Positions 44,661-52,729 of a DNA stretch of 52,729 nt are shown here, piece after piece. A model generated the notes under the pieces. The model did not search any database. It was given only the letters and a program-made list of their open reading frames with translations, and had not been told where the DNA came from. Made by a program: the position numbers and the translations under genes. Origin of the DNA: Sulfopaludibacter sp035606355 (GTDB lineage: Bacteria; Acidobacteriota; Terriglobia; Bryobacterales; Bryobacteraceae); assembly GCA_035606355.1 (NCBI GenBank), contig DATNFO010000014.1:1-52729 (forward strand). The letters are read 5' to 3'. Position 1 is the first letter of the stretch. The number at the start of each line of letters is the position of its first letter.

Positions 44661-45929
44661 TTATGCGAAGTGGTACTTGTTGGCCGCTTCGTCCCAGACC
44701 ACCTTCTTCTGGTTCTTGAACGACAGCGTAGCCATATGCCCGGAGATCGCCGCCTGCTGGCCCACGCTCGGCGGCGCGATCACCTTCTCCGAACCCTTCA
44801 CGCTCATGATGAAGTTGCGGAAATGGTTGTTAACGCCATCGGCTTCCTGAAAATCCTGCCGCCCATTCAGGTGGATCGGCTTGCGCGACGCGATCTTCGC
44901 CGGCGCTTTCCCTCGAAACGTCTCCGGAGTGAAATAGAGGTCCTGCCGGTTCATCACTTCGATGGTGCCTTCGGTGCCGCACAGTTGCTCGCCGTACCCG
45001 TAATGATCGTTGCCGAAGTAGGAGCTATAGTTGATCTGCAGGTCGCCCGGATACTCGTAAATCGCGCTGAACGTGTCCGGCACATCGCGATCGTCGTGCC
45101 ACCGGTAAATGCCCCCGGTCGCGACGCACGTTTTCGGCGTGGTCTTGTCGAGCATGAAGTTGACGATGTCCGTCTGGTGCACCAGCAGGTCTGTCGAAAT
45201 GCCGCCCGAATAATCCCAGTAGAGCCGCCATTGAAAGTAACGTTCGGGACTCCACGCCCGCTTCGGCGCCGGACCCAGAAATCGATTCCAATCCGTATTC
45301 TGCGGATTCGCTTCCGGCGGAATCACGTAGCGCCACGCCGGGTCGTTATCCAGCGAGTTGCGGTACCAGAAGGCGCGTACGAAATGCACCTCGCCGATCA
45401 TGCCCTGCTGCACCAGCTCCTTGGCTTTCTTATACAGCGACGAGCTGCGATTCTGCGTGCCCACCTGCACGATCTTCCCCGAAGCTTTCCAGGCGTTGAC
45501 GATGTCGTTGCCTTCTTCAATCGTGTGCGCCAGCGGCTTCTCGACGTAAATGTGCTTATTGGCCTTCAGCGCCGTGACCGTCATGTTGCGATGCAGGTGC
45601 TCCGGGGTCATGATGAACACGGCGTCGACATTCTTATCGGCGAGCAGGTCGTTGTAATCGTTATAGAACTTCGGCTCGTTTCCCCAGATCGTCTTCATGC
45701 GATCCTTCGCGCGCGCGATGTATCCCTCGTAGGTGTCGCAGATGGCCGTGATCTGAACTTGGTCGCCGCAAGCCTGCTTCAGCCATTCGATTCCCGCGTT
45801 GCCCCGCGTGCCCACCCCGATCCATCCGATATTGATCTTCTCATTCGCGCCCCGCGCCGAAATCACGGCCGGACCGGCTGCCAGCGCAGCGGCCTTTAGG
45901 AAATCGCGACGTTTTAGATCTTCAGCCAT
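44661..45929 (-). CDS. Gfo/Idh/MocA-family oxidoreductase with Tat-like signal
   Basis: The 422-residue product has the N-terminal twin-arginine-like stretch KRRDFLKAAALAAGPAVISA. The NAD(P)-binding fold follows (INIGWIGVGTRGNAGI), then HIYVEKPLAHTIEEGNDIV (EKP motif) and a C-terminal sugar-binding domain (about 160-410) with GGISTDLLVHQTDIVNFML. Members oxidise or rearrange sugars and inositols. An exported, cofactor-loaded form is known in glycoside-hydrolase-like relatives. The substrate is unknown. Confidence 0.88.
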   Translation of the reverse strand: MAEDLKRRDFLKAAALAAGPAVISARGANEKINIGWIGVGTRGNAGIEWLKQACGDQVQITAICDTYEGYIARAKDRMKTIWGNEPKFYNDYNDLLADKNVDAVFIMTPEHLHRNMTVTALKANKHIYVEKPLAHTIEEGNDIVNAWKASGKIVQVGTQNRSSSLYKKAKELVQQGMIGEVHFVRAFWYRNSLDNDPAWRYVIPPEANPQNTDWNRFLGPAPKRAWSPERYFQWRLYWDYSGGISTDLLVHQTDIVNFMLDKTTPKTCVATGGIYRWHDDRDVPDTFSAIYEYPGDLQINYSSYFGNDHYGYGEQLCGTEGTIEVMNRQDLYFTPETFRGKAPAKIASRKPIHLNGRQDFQEADGVNNHFRNFIMSVKGSEKVIAPPSVGQQAAISGHMATLSFKNQKKVVWDEAANKYHFA

Positions 45930-45961
45930 CGGAAAAAACCTCCCAAAAGACGATGATACCG

Positions 45962-46732
45962 CTAAGCATCTGCCTCAAAGATCAGGCTCGAGCACGTCAG
46001 CCCGGCCTCTGCTTTCATCAGTTCCGAAATGTCCATCGGGCACACGGCATAACCACGCTGTTGCAGCCGTTCCGCGGTGCGCGGATAGCACGCCGCGATC
46101 AGCGTCACGCCGCCCACCGTCAGCGTATTCGCCGCCCACGGCTCCGCCGCATCCACGGGGATAGCTTCGAACGCCGCCAGCGGAGCCATATCGATCAACT
46201 CCGCATTGGCGACCAGCGTATTGCCGCCGAGCCACGTCACCGCCGATTTGAGATGCAGGCAGTGGCGCACCTCGACCGGAGTCACCGTGTAGCCGAACTC
46301 GGCCGTGAGCTCGCGCAACTGTCCGATGCCCTCCGCGTTCGTCCGAGCGGATGCGCCCACGAACAACGTGCGGCCGATCCGCATCACGTCGCCGCCTTCC
46401 AGCGTGGCCGGAGCTTGCATCCGCCGCAATTCGCGAAACGGTTGTAACGCCGCTGCCAGCGATTCACCTTCTCTTCGCCGCGATTCGGCGCCCATCCGCG
46501 TAACAATCGCAACCTCGTCCAGCACCAGTGCCGGATCTTCTACGAACACCGAATCCGGCAGGTCTGGTTCGGCGGGCAGGACAGTCACGGCCAGCCCCAA
46601 TTCCCCCAGTTTCGCTTCGTACGCGCGATGTTCCGCCGCGCACTTGGCCGTATCGATCGCCACGCGCGCCAGCGTATGCAGTTCGCAGCGCGCAATTGTG
46701 GGACTCACCTCTCTTGTAATGGCTCGCATCAT
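45962..46732 (-). CDS. DDAH-like amidinotransferase-fold hydrolase
   Basis: The 256-residue product carries conserved DDAH landmarks: LPDSVFVEDPALVLDEVAI, a His in HCLHLKSAVTWLGGNTLV and the catalytic Cys247 in GLTCSSLIF. Dimethylarginine dimethylaminohydrolases convert methylarginines to citrulline; bacterial members may use arginine or related substrates. ATG 46732 is used (46729 is equivalent). It is divergent from the sulfhydrylase gene with a 19-bp gap. Confidence 0.86.
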   Translation of the reverse strand: MMRAITREVSPTIARCELHTLARVAIDTAKCAAEHRAYEAKLGELGLAVTVLPAEPDLPDSVFVEDPALVLDEVAIVTRMGAESRRREGESLAAALQPFRELRRMQAPATLEGGDVMRIGRTLFVGASARTNAEGIGQLRELTAEFGYTVTPVEVRHCLHLKSAVTWLGGNTLVANAELIDMAPLAAFEAIPVDAAEPWAANTLTVGGVTLIAACYPRTAERLQQRGYAVCPMDISELMKAEAGLTCSSLIFEADA

Positions 46733-46751
46733 CCCTGTATCCTCGTAAGTT

Positions 46752-48056
46752 ATGGCTGAAACTAAACCCGACCAAGAACGCCAGATGGGGTTCGCGACCC
46801 GCTCTCTGCACGCCGGCCACACGCCCGACAAGGCCAGCCTCGCGCGCGCTGTTCCCATCTATCAGAGCACGTCTTTCGTGTTCGAGGACTCCGCCCATGC
46901 GGCCGAGCTCTTCGCCCTGCAGAAGTTCGGCAACATTTACAGCCGCATCATGAACCCCACCACGGACGTCTTCGAACAGCGCGTTACCGCGCTCGAAGGC
47001 GGACTCGGCGGACTTGCCACCTCCAGCGGACAAGCCGCGCAATTCCTCGCGCTCACCAGTCTCGCGGGGCAGGGCGATGAGATCGTGGCCGCGAGCACGC
47101 TGTACGGCGGCACCTACACGCAACTCGATGTGAGCTTCCGCCGCCTCGGAATCGACGTGAAGTTCGTCGAGCCGGACGACCCCGAAAACTTCCGCAAAGC
47201 GATCACCAGCAAGACCCGCGCGGTCTACGGGGAAACCATCGCCAATCCGCGGATGAACGTTCTCGATATCGAAGCCATCGCGAAGATCGCGCACGGGGCC
47301 GGCGTTCCGCTGGTTATCGATAACACTATGGCGTCGCCGTACCTTTGCCGGCCCATCGAGCACGGCGCGGATATCGTCGTGCACTCCGCCACGAAGTTTC
47401 TCGGCGGCCACGGCACGTCGATCGGCGGAATTATCATCGATAGCGGCAAGTTCAAGTGGACCGATAAGTATCCCGCGATCACGCAACCCAGCCCCGGCTA
47501 TCACGGCATGAAATTCGCTGAGGTGTTTGGCGATATGGCGTACATCATCAAGGTCCGCGTCGAAGGCCTCCGCGATTTCGGCCCCTGCATCAGCCCTTTC
47601 AATTCGTTCCTCTTCATTCAGGGAATCGAAACCCTGAACCTGCGCATGGACCGCCACAGCACCAACGCCCTCAAAGTCGCCGAATGGCTGGAAAAGAACT
47701 CCGCCGTTTCCTGGGTGAAGTATCCGGGCCTGAAATCCAGCCCGTATTACAAGCTTTCGCAGAAGTATCTGCCGAAGGGCCAAGGCTCGATCGTGACGTT
47801 CGGAATCAAGGGCGGACTCGATGCAGGCCGCAAGCTGATCGACAACGTGAAGCTCTTCTCCCACCTCGCCAACTTAGGCGATGCCAAGAGCCTCATCATT
47901 CACCCGTCCTCGACCACGCACCAGCAACTCAACGACGAGCAGCAACTCGCCGCCGGAGTGAGTAAGGACCTGGTTCGCCTCTCCGTCGGAATCGAAGACG
48001 TCGAAGACATCATCTGGGACCTGGACCAGGCGATCACCGCGTCACAAAGCCGCTAA
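46752..48056 (+). CDS. O-acetylhomoserine sulfhydrylase/aminocarboxypropyltransferase
   Basis: The 434-residue Cys/Met-metabolism PLP enzyme begins with FATRSLHAGHTPDKASLARA and YSRIMNPTTDVFEQRVTALE. The PLP lysine is Lys215 in VHSATKFLGGHGTSIGG. HPSSTTHQQL and SVGIEDVEDI follow. It makes homocysteine from O-acetylhomoserine and sulfide. Length and motifs fit MetY. No riboswitch room exists upstream (only 19 bp to the divergent gene). Confidence 0.93.
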   Translation: MAETKPDQERQMGFATRSLHAGHTPDKASLARAVPIYQSTSFVFEDSAHAAELFALQKFGNIYSRIMNPTTDVFEQRVTALEGGLGGLATSSGQAAQFLALTSLAGQGDEIVAASTLYGGTYTQLDVSFRRLGIDVKFVEPDDPENFRKAITSKTRAVYGETIANPRMNVLDIEAIAKIAHGAGVPLVIDNTMASPYLCRPIEHGADIVVHSATKFLGGHGTSIGGIIIDSGKFKWTDKYPAITQPSPGYHGMKFAEVFGDMAYIIKVRVEGLRDFGPCISPFNSFLFIQGIETLNLRMDRHSTNALKVAEWLEKNSAVSWVKYPGLKSSPYYKLSQKYLPKGQGSIVTFGIKGGLDAGRKLIDNVKLFSHLANLGDAKSLIIHPSSTTHQQLNDEQQLAAGVSKDLVRLSVGIEDVEDIIWDLDQAITASQSR

Positions 48057-48084
48057 ACCGAGCATCGCATCTAGTCCGGCTGTA

Positions 48085-48395
48085 CGCATTTCGATGCACC
48101 TTTTACCGCTCCCTTACGGGATTCTGAAAAATTATCGAATTGCTTTCTTGCCGCGTTCAAACGCACTCGTGTCCGGGCACCTCTTACCGCTCCCTTACGG
48201 GATTGTGAAAAATTATCGAATTGCTTTCTTGCCGCATTCAAACGCGCTCGCATTCCCGGCACCTTTTACCGCTCCCTAACGGTCACGGCTCCGTATGCAG
48301 GTGATTCTGCTAACGGAGCCGTGACCGTAAGGGAGCGGTAAAAGGTGTATCGAAAGGCGAATGGAGCGCGACGAGAGAGACAGCCGGATTCTTCC
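48085..48395. repeat. Dispersed repeat cluster 5: partial B, A, A, palindrome, B
   Basis: Cores CACCTTTTACCGCTCC (one has CACCTCTTACCGCTCC) lie at 48097, 48178 and 48260 (periods 81 and 82). The long palindrome 48260-48347 follows, then one forward B unit to about 48395. It lies between two convergent genes. Together with the next repeat it fills 48057-48476. No gene is seen. Confidence 0.9.
48260..48347. repeat. Long palindrome at centre of cluster 5
   Basis: 35-base arms (48260-48294, 48313-48347), one mismatch, 18-base loop. Arms combine the unit core with GGTCACGGCTCCGT and its complement. This is the best-preserved example. Confidence 0.9.
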
Positions 48396-48418
48396 CCAGA
48401 CCCTAACCCTCGCAATTC

Positions 48419-48471
48419 CAAGGTCTTCTCTGTGACCTCTCTGCGTCCTCTGTGTCTCCGTGGTGAACCCG
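48419..48471. repeat. CACAGAGA-family repeat, copy iv (single arm)
   Basis: Only the right arm is present (TCTCTGCGTCCTCTGTGTCTCCGTGGTGAA), followed by GCACTGCTAC, which resembles the flank of the other copies. It sits beside the 3' end of the minus-strand propeller gene. Confidence 0.8.
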
Positions 48472-48476
48472 CACTG

Positions 48477-51400
48477 CTACTTCCCCAGAAACCGATCCAT
48501 CTCCGCCAGCCGCTGCTCCAGTTGCTTCTTCAGCACCTGATACCGCTCGATAGCGTCCCGGCCGATCTTCTGATCCGTAGCCGTCGTCATGGAATACAGG
48601 TAAGTAATGTGGGTCTGTAACTCCGGCTGGCTATATCGAATCGACGGAGTAATCAAGCTCGCCGCCAGATCGTTGATGTTCGCCAGCTTCGCCGGATCGT
48701 TCTTATAAGTCTGCTGCGCCGCGCGAATGCGGCTTACAGCTTTATTGACCTCACTGACTAACTCCCGAACGCGCATGTTATGGTCGAACTGCTCCTGTAA
48801 GTCGGCCTGAGTAACTCCGTCAGCGACCACCCGTGGATCTTCCGTCAGAGTCAACGGCTGCGTCGCCGTCCACGAGCCCGCGGTCACTTTGACGAAGTAT
48901 TTCCCCGGCGCCGCCGCCGGACCGTTCGGACCTTCCGGCCGCGTCGCGCTTTGCCATGGCCCGGGATACCGCAGGTCCCACGTCAGCCGGTGCATCCCGG
49001 CCGTCTTCTCCACACGCACGGGAGCGCCGCGGAACCTGAATCCGCCCTCTTCATCGCCGCCGCCCTCTTCGTCTGCCGCCGCTGCGCCACGACCTCGTCC
49101 ACCGCCGCCCACCGCCGCCTCCGCGCTCGAGAACTTACGCACAGTGTGTCCGGCCGCATCGGTAATTTCCATCGTCACGTCGCCCGAAGCCGGCGCCGCC
49201 AGGAAGTAATCGATCTCCGCGCCCGGCTGCGGATAAGTGATCCCCGCCCCGCGCCCGCCGCCGCGTCCGCCATGTGTGCGGATCGCCACTCGCGGAGCGA
49301 ACAACGCATCGTGCTGATCGCTGTTGTCCTTGATCTGATGCAGCGGCGTGAGGTTGTCCAAAATCCAGAAGCTGCGGCCCTGCGTCGAAAGAATCAGGTC
49401 CTTGTGCGCCACGCGTATGTCCGTCACCGGCGTCGCCGGCAGATTCAATTGGAAGCTCTGCCAGTGACCGCCATTGTCGAACGAGATATACATGCCGAAC
49501 TCGGTGCCCGCGTACAGCAGACCCGCCCGGTCCGGATCCTCGCGCACCACGCGCGTCGGCTCGTCCGCCGGAATTCCGTTCTTACCGTCAGTAAGTCGCG
49601 TCCACGTCTTGCCGTAATCGTCCGTGCGGTAGAGATAAGGAGCGAAATCGCCGAGCAGGAAACGATAAACGGCATAGTAAGCCGTCCCCGGCTTATGCGG
49701 ACTCGGCTCAATATTCTGCACGCGCCCGCCCGGAGGCAGATCCTTCGGAGTTACATTCGCCCACGTCTTCCCGTCGTCGCGAGTTACAAAGAACGGCCCG
49801 TCGTTCGACCCCGTCCAGATCAGCCCCTTCTGAATCGGAGATTCGCGGATTGCATATACCGTGCTGTACACTTCTTCGCCCGTCGCGTCGCGCGTGATCG
49901 GCTCCCCGCTCGGCCCCTGCGTCCCTTCCGGATGCGCCGTCAGGTCCGGACTGATCTTCTCCCAATTTACGCCGCCGTCCTTCGATCGATGCAGATACTG
50001 CGAGCCGTAATACACCGTGTGCGGCGTGAACGGCGAAACCTCCATCGGCGAAACGCGCTGGAAACGATAAATCAGCGTGCCCCCGCCGTTGCCGTACAAA
50101 CTTTCCGCGCCCACCCAATAGCGCTCTTCATCCGTCGTGTTGAGATTCTGCCGCGAGAACTGACCCTTGCAGCCGCCGTACACAATCATGGGATTGTCTT
50201 TGTCCGGCATGATCGGCCCCGTCTCGCACCCGGGACCCGTGCGGTACGCCTGTCCGTTGCCCAGCGGCAGACTCGGCACGATCACCGTCGTGTTGTCCTG
50301 CTGCGCGCCATAAATTCGGTACGGGTACTGATTGTCCACCGTGACCTGATAAATTTCCGCGGTCGGCTGGTTGTCCTGCGAACTCCAGGTGCGTCCGCCG
50401 TCGAGCGACACGTTCGCGCCGCCGTCGTTGCTCTGCACCATGTAATTCGAATTCTTAGGGTTGATCCAAATGTCGTGATGGTCGCCGTGCGGCGCAGGAG
50501 ACGTCCGGAACGTCTTGCCGCCATCCGTGCTCTTGAACCAACTTTCATTGCCGACGAACAACACATCCGGATTCGTGGGATCCACGCCGAGCGTGTCGTA
50601 GTAGAACGGCCGCGTGATGATGTTTCCGCTTCCATTGACGAGCGTCCACGTCGCGCCCGAGTCCTCGCTGCGATACAGACCCGACCCCGGCTTCGCCTCG
50701 ATCAGCGCGTAAACCCGCTCCGGCTTGGCGGCGGAAATCGACACGTTCGCGCGGCCGAACAGTTCATGCGGCAATCCGCCCGCGAGTTTCGTCCAGTTGT
50801 CGCCGCCGTCGGTGCTCTTGTAAATGCCGCCCTCGCGTGCGCCGCTGATGATGGTCCATGGCTTGCGCTGCCCGTGCCACATGCACGCGAACAGCACGTT
50901 CGGGTGTCCCGGCTGAATCTCCAGGTCCGCCGCGCCCGCCGAATCGGAAATGTGCAGCACGTTCTTCCACGTTTTGCCACCGTCGCTGCTGCGATAGATG
51001 CCGCGCTCCGGACTATCCACGAACGGATTGCCCAGCGCCGCCACATACACCAGGTCCGGATTCGACGGGTCCACGCGCACCGTCGAAATCTGGCCCACGT
51101 CGCGCAGGCCGGAAAACGTCCACGTGCGCCCGGCGTCAATCGACTTGAACATCCCCCGGCCGATCGAAACGTTGCTGCGGATCTTGCTGGACCCCGTGCC
51201 CGCGTAGATCACGTTGGGGTTGGACTGCGCGACTTCGATCGCGCCCATCGACCCCACCGGCAATTGCCCGTCAGAGATGTTGACCCACGTGTGCCCGGCG
51301 TCGGTGGTCTTCCAGATGCCGCCGCCCGTCGAGCCCATGTAGTACGTGTGCGGCTCCGTCGGCACGCCCGTCACCGCCGTGACACGCCCGCCGCGCTCCG

Positions 51401-51530
51401 GACCAACCATCCGGTACTTCATTCCGGACCACAGCACCGGGGGATACGTCCCCGGAGCCGCCGCCGTCGCATAATATCCCGCCGCGGCGCAAATCAGCCC
51501 GGCCGCGAGCACTAACCGCAAGTTACGCAT
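48477..51530 (-). CDS. Large exported VPS10/BNR-type beta-propeller protein
   Basis: The 1017-residue product has a signal peptide (RNLRLVLAAGLICAAAGYYA). Many BNR/Asp-box-like motifs of the type STDGGKTF, SDGGKTWKN and TTDAGHTWVN run across residues 40-680, giving one or more beta-propellers of sortilin/VPS10 type. A Gly/Glu/Ala-rich linker lies around 790-825. A C-terminal helical part (about 900-1017) follows. Such proteins are common in acidobacteria and are probably exported; the ligand or glycan is unknown. Confidence 0.88.
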   Translation of the reverse strand: MRNLRLVLAAGLICAAAGYYATAAAPGTYPPVLWSGMKYRMVGPERGGRVTAVTGVPTEPHTYYMGSTGGGIWKTTDAGHTWVNISDGQLPVGSMGAIEVAQSNPNVIYAGTGSSKIRSNVSIGRGMFKSIDAGRTWTFSGLRDVGQISTVRVDPSNPDLVYVAALGNPFVDSPERGIYRSSDGGKTWKNVLHISDSAGAADLEIQPGHPNVLFACMWHGQRKPWTIISGAREGGIYKSTDGGDNWTKLAGGLPHELFGRANVSISAAKPERVYALIEAKPGSGLYRSEDSGATWTLVNGSGNIITRPFYYDTLGVDPTNPDVLFVGNESWFKSTDGGKTFRTSPAPHGDHHDIWINPKNSNYMVQSNDGGANVSLDGGRTWSSQDNQPTAEIYQVTVDNQYPYRIYGAQQDNTTVIVPSLPLGNGQAYRTGPGCETGPIMPDKDNPMIVYGGCKGQFSRQNLNTTDEERYWVGAESLYGNGGGTLIYRFQRVSPMEVSPFTPHTVYYGSQYLHRSKDGGVNWEKISPDLTAHPEGTQGPSGEPITRDATGEEVYSTVYAIRESPIQKGLIWTGSNDGPFFVTRDDGKTWANVTPKDLPPGGRVQNIEPSPHKPGTAYYAVYRFLLGDFAPYLYRTDDYGKTWTRLTDGKNGIPADEPTRVVREDPDRAGLLYAGTEFGMYISFDNGGHWQSFQLNLPATPVTDIRVAHKDLILSTQGRSFWILDNLTPLHQIKDNSDQHDALFAPRVAIRTHGGRGGGRGAGITYPQPGAEIDYFLAAPASGDVTMEITDAAGHTVRKFSSAEAAVGGGGRGRGAAAADEEGGGDEEGGFRFRGAPVRVEKTAGMHRLTWDLRYPGPWQSATRPEGPNGPAAAPGKYFVKVTAGSWTATQPLTLTEDPRVVADGVTQADLQEQFDHNMRVRELVSEVNKAVSRIRAAQQTYKNDPAKLANINDLAASLITPSIRYSQPELQTHITYLYSMTTATDQKIGRDAIERYQVLKKQLEQRLAEMDRFLGK

Positions 51531-51551
51531 AGCGTGATTATAATAGGCGCA

Positions 51552-52541
51552 ATGAAACTCGTATCGATGCTGTTTCTCGGAATATCCCTTTACGGAGCCG
51601 ATTGGCTAGTGGTTGCCAACAAGGGCGACAATGCGGTCGGCATCATCGACCCTGCGGCCGGCAAGCAGGTCGCGGAGGTCCCCGAAGGTGGGGTGACGGT
51701 CCACGAACTCATTGCGTCGCACGATGGACGGCTGGTCTACGCGCCCATTTACGGCAATTCCGGCGTTGGGAAGCCGGGCACCGATGGCGACACGATCATC
51801 GCTATTGACCTGGCCGGCCGCAAAGTGGTCAACACTCTGAAATTCGACCACGGAGTGCGCCCGCATTGCCCGCTGATCGGTCCGAAGGACGGAATGCTTT
51901 ACGTGACTACGGAGATCGATAAGACCGTCAGCATCATTGATCCCAAGACCTTCAAAGTGGTCGCGACGATCCCGACCACTCAGCCCGAATCGCACATGCT
52001 GGTGCTCTCGCACGACGGCCGCCGCGGCTACACAGCGAACGTCGGACCCGGCACGGTGTCGGTGCTCGACATCGCCGGCCGAAAGACGCTCACCGTCATT
52101 CCGATCTCCAAAGAAACGCAGCGTATCGCGATTTCGAACGACGACAAGTGGGTCTTCACCAGCGATCAGACGAAGCCGCAATTGGCGGTGATAGACACGG
52201 CGAGCGATAAGGTGGCTCGTTGGGTTTCTCTGCCCGGAAGGGGCTACGGAGGAGCCGTCACGCCGGATGGCCGCTATCTGGTGATCGCCTGCCCGGAAGC
52301 GAACAAAGTGGCGGCGGTTGACCTGAAAACCTGGGAGGTCGCCCACACGGTAGACACAGCGAAAGCGCCGCAGGAAGTGATCGTCAGGCCTGATGGAAAG
52401 TTCGCCTACGTCTCCAGTTCCGCCGAAGGAAACATCGGAGAAATCTCACTAACCGACTGGAAACTCACCAAAACGATCAAAGCCGGAAAAACCGCCGACG
52501 GCCTGGCCTGGGTCCCGACCGGGCTCCCGCCCGGTCGCTAA
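51552..52541 (+). CDS. Exported YVTN-family beta-propeller protein
   Basis: The 329-residue product has a short signal (KLVSMLFLGISLYGADW) and about six 40-residue repeats of the YVTN type (for example VVANKGDNAVGIIDPAAGKQ, YVTTEIDKTVSIIDPKTFKV, YTANVGPGTVSVLDIAGRKT). It folds as a beta-propeller outside the cytoplasm. ATG 51552 is preferred over GTG 51534. It is divergent from the VPS10 gene (51530), leaving about 20 bp, so they may be expressed together. Confidence 0.88.
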   Translation: MKLVSMLFLGISLYGADWLVVANKGDNAVGIIDPAAGKQVAEVPEGGVTVHELIASHDGRLVYAPIYGNSGVGKPGTDGDTIIAIDLAGRKVVNTLKFDHGVRPHCPLIGPKDGMLYVTTEIDKTVSIIDPKTFKVVATIPTTQPESHMLVLSHDGRRGYTANVGPGTVSVLDIAGRKTLTVIPISKETQRIAISNDDKWVFTSDQTKPQLAVIDTASDKVARWVSLPGRGYGGAVTPDGRYLVIACPEANKVAAVDLKTWEVAHTVDTAKAPQEVIVRPDGKFAYVSSSAEGNIGEISLTDWKLTKTIKAGKTADGLAWVPTGLPPGR

Positions 52542-52594
52542 CTGAGCATTTCGGGCAAGCGAAGCGAGACCGCGACCTGTGTTTTCGCGACCGT

Positions 52595-52729
52595 GAGGGG
52601 TTGTGAAAAAATATCAAATTGCTTTTTTGCCGCATTCAAACGCATTCGCATCCCCGACACCGTTTGCCGCTCCCTAACGGTCACGGCTCCGTATGTAGTT
52701 GATTCTGCTTACGGAGCCGTGACCGTGAG
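52595..52729. repeat. Dispersed repeat cluster 6: A unit and palindrome, cut by the window edge
   Basis: An A unit (GTGAAAAAATATCAAATTGC..., core CACCGTTTGCCGCTCC near 52658) is followed by a palindrome with 17-bp perfect inner arms ACGGTCACGGCTCCGTA (52677-52693) and TACGGAGCCGTGACCGT (52710-52726). A B unit is expected just past the edge. The bases 52542-52594 hold nothing recognisable. Confidence 0.88.

Noticed and set aside
46733..46751. SAM riboswitch upstream of the O-acetylhomoserine sulfhydrylase gene
   Set aside because: Only 19 bp separate it from the divergent gene, too short for any riboswitch.
48085..48395. CRISPR array
   Set aside because: Units have a repeat-spacer look, but the interiors fall into two families that recur in all clusters, orientation switches around a palindrome, and no cas gene is in the window.
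48951..51515. 854-codon open frame antisense to the VPS10/BNR gene
   Set aside because: Arg/His-rich translation caused by high GC at third positions opposite a well-supported gene; no motifs or start signals.

Overview
The window looks like a chromosomal segment of an Acidobacteriota species close to the Solibacter/Bryobacterales group. That placement is an inference. It rests on three secreted proteins of the VWFA-related acidobacterial type, high GC content, many secreted peptidase, beta-propeller and Tat-signal proteins, and large families of dispersed intergenic repeats. No rRNA or tRNA gene was recognised.

Layout. 1-256: tail of a truncated gene (possibly a transposase) and a repeat cluster. 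257-2134 (minus): a PLP-dependent decarboxylase and a small exported protein. 2192-6962 (plus): five glycosyltransferases in a row, probably one surface-polysaccharide operon. 7044-10128: two divergent VWFA-type secreted proteins. 10134-14483: alanine racemase, then rpoN-hpf-rapZ, a conserved regulatory block without its usual PTS genes. 14576-16636: a secreted GH36-like glycosidase. 16637-17154: repeats and a 28-residue putative membrane peptide. 17260-24992: the conserved block rpmH-rnpA-yidD-yidC-khpB-mnmE-tilS-ftsH (ribosome, tRNA and membrane-protein maturation), followed by a HAD phosphatase.

25759-31538: a third VWFA protein, a short NAD(P)-binding protein, a two-domain M16 peptidase and a MerR/TipAS regulator. 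31595-36091: a divergent amino-acid locus with a D-threonine-aldolase-like enzyme facing an ornithine-cyclodeaminase-like enzyme, an aminotransferase and an APC permease. 36762-39123: a POT transporter and a NIPSNAP protein. 39302-43579: a bacterial-microcompartment shell protein, a CoA-acylating aldehyde dehydrogenase with two candidate C-terminal encapsulation helices, an unknown acidic protein and recJ. 43624-52541: a His-rich membrane protein, a Gfo/Idh/MocA oxidoreductase, a DDAH-like hydrolase, O-acetylhomoserine sulfhydrylase, a large VPS10/BNR propeller protein and a YVTN propeller.

The most unusual structure is not a gene. Six intergenic clusters (1-256, 16650-16990, 30520-30770, 36113-36680, 48085-48395, 52595-52729) are built from units of about 76-82 bp that share conserved edges and carry one of two internal sequences, called A and B here. 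In most clusters A units lie on one side and B units on the other side of a long palindrome. This resembles a repeat-spacer array, but the internal sequences recur between clusters, so it is not CRISPR. A second, unrelated inverted-repeat family lies mostly at the 3' ends of convergent genes and supplies the last codons of two of them.
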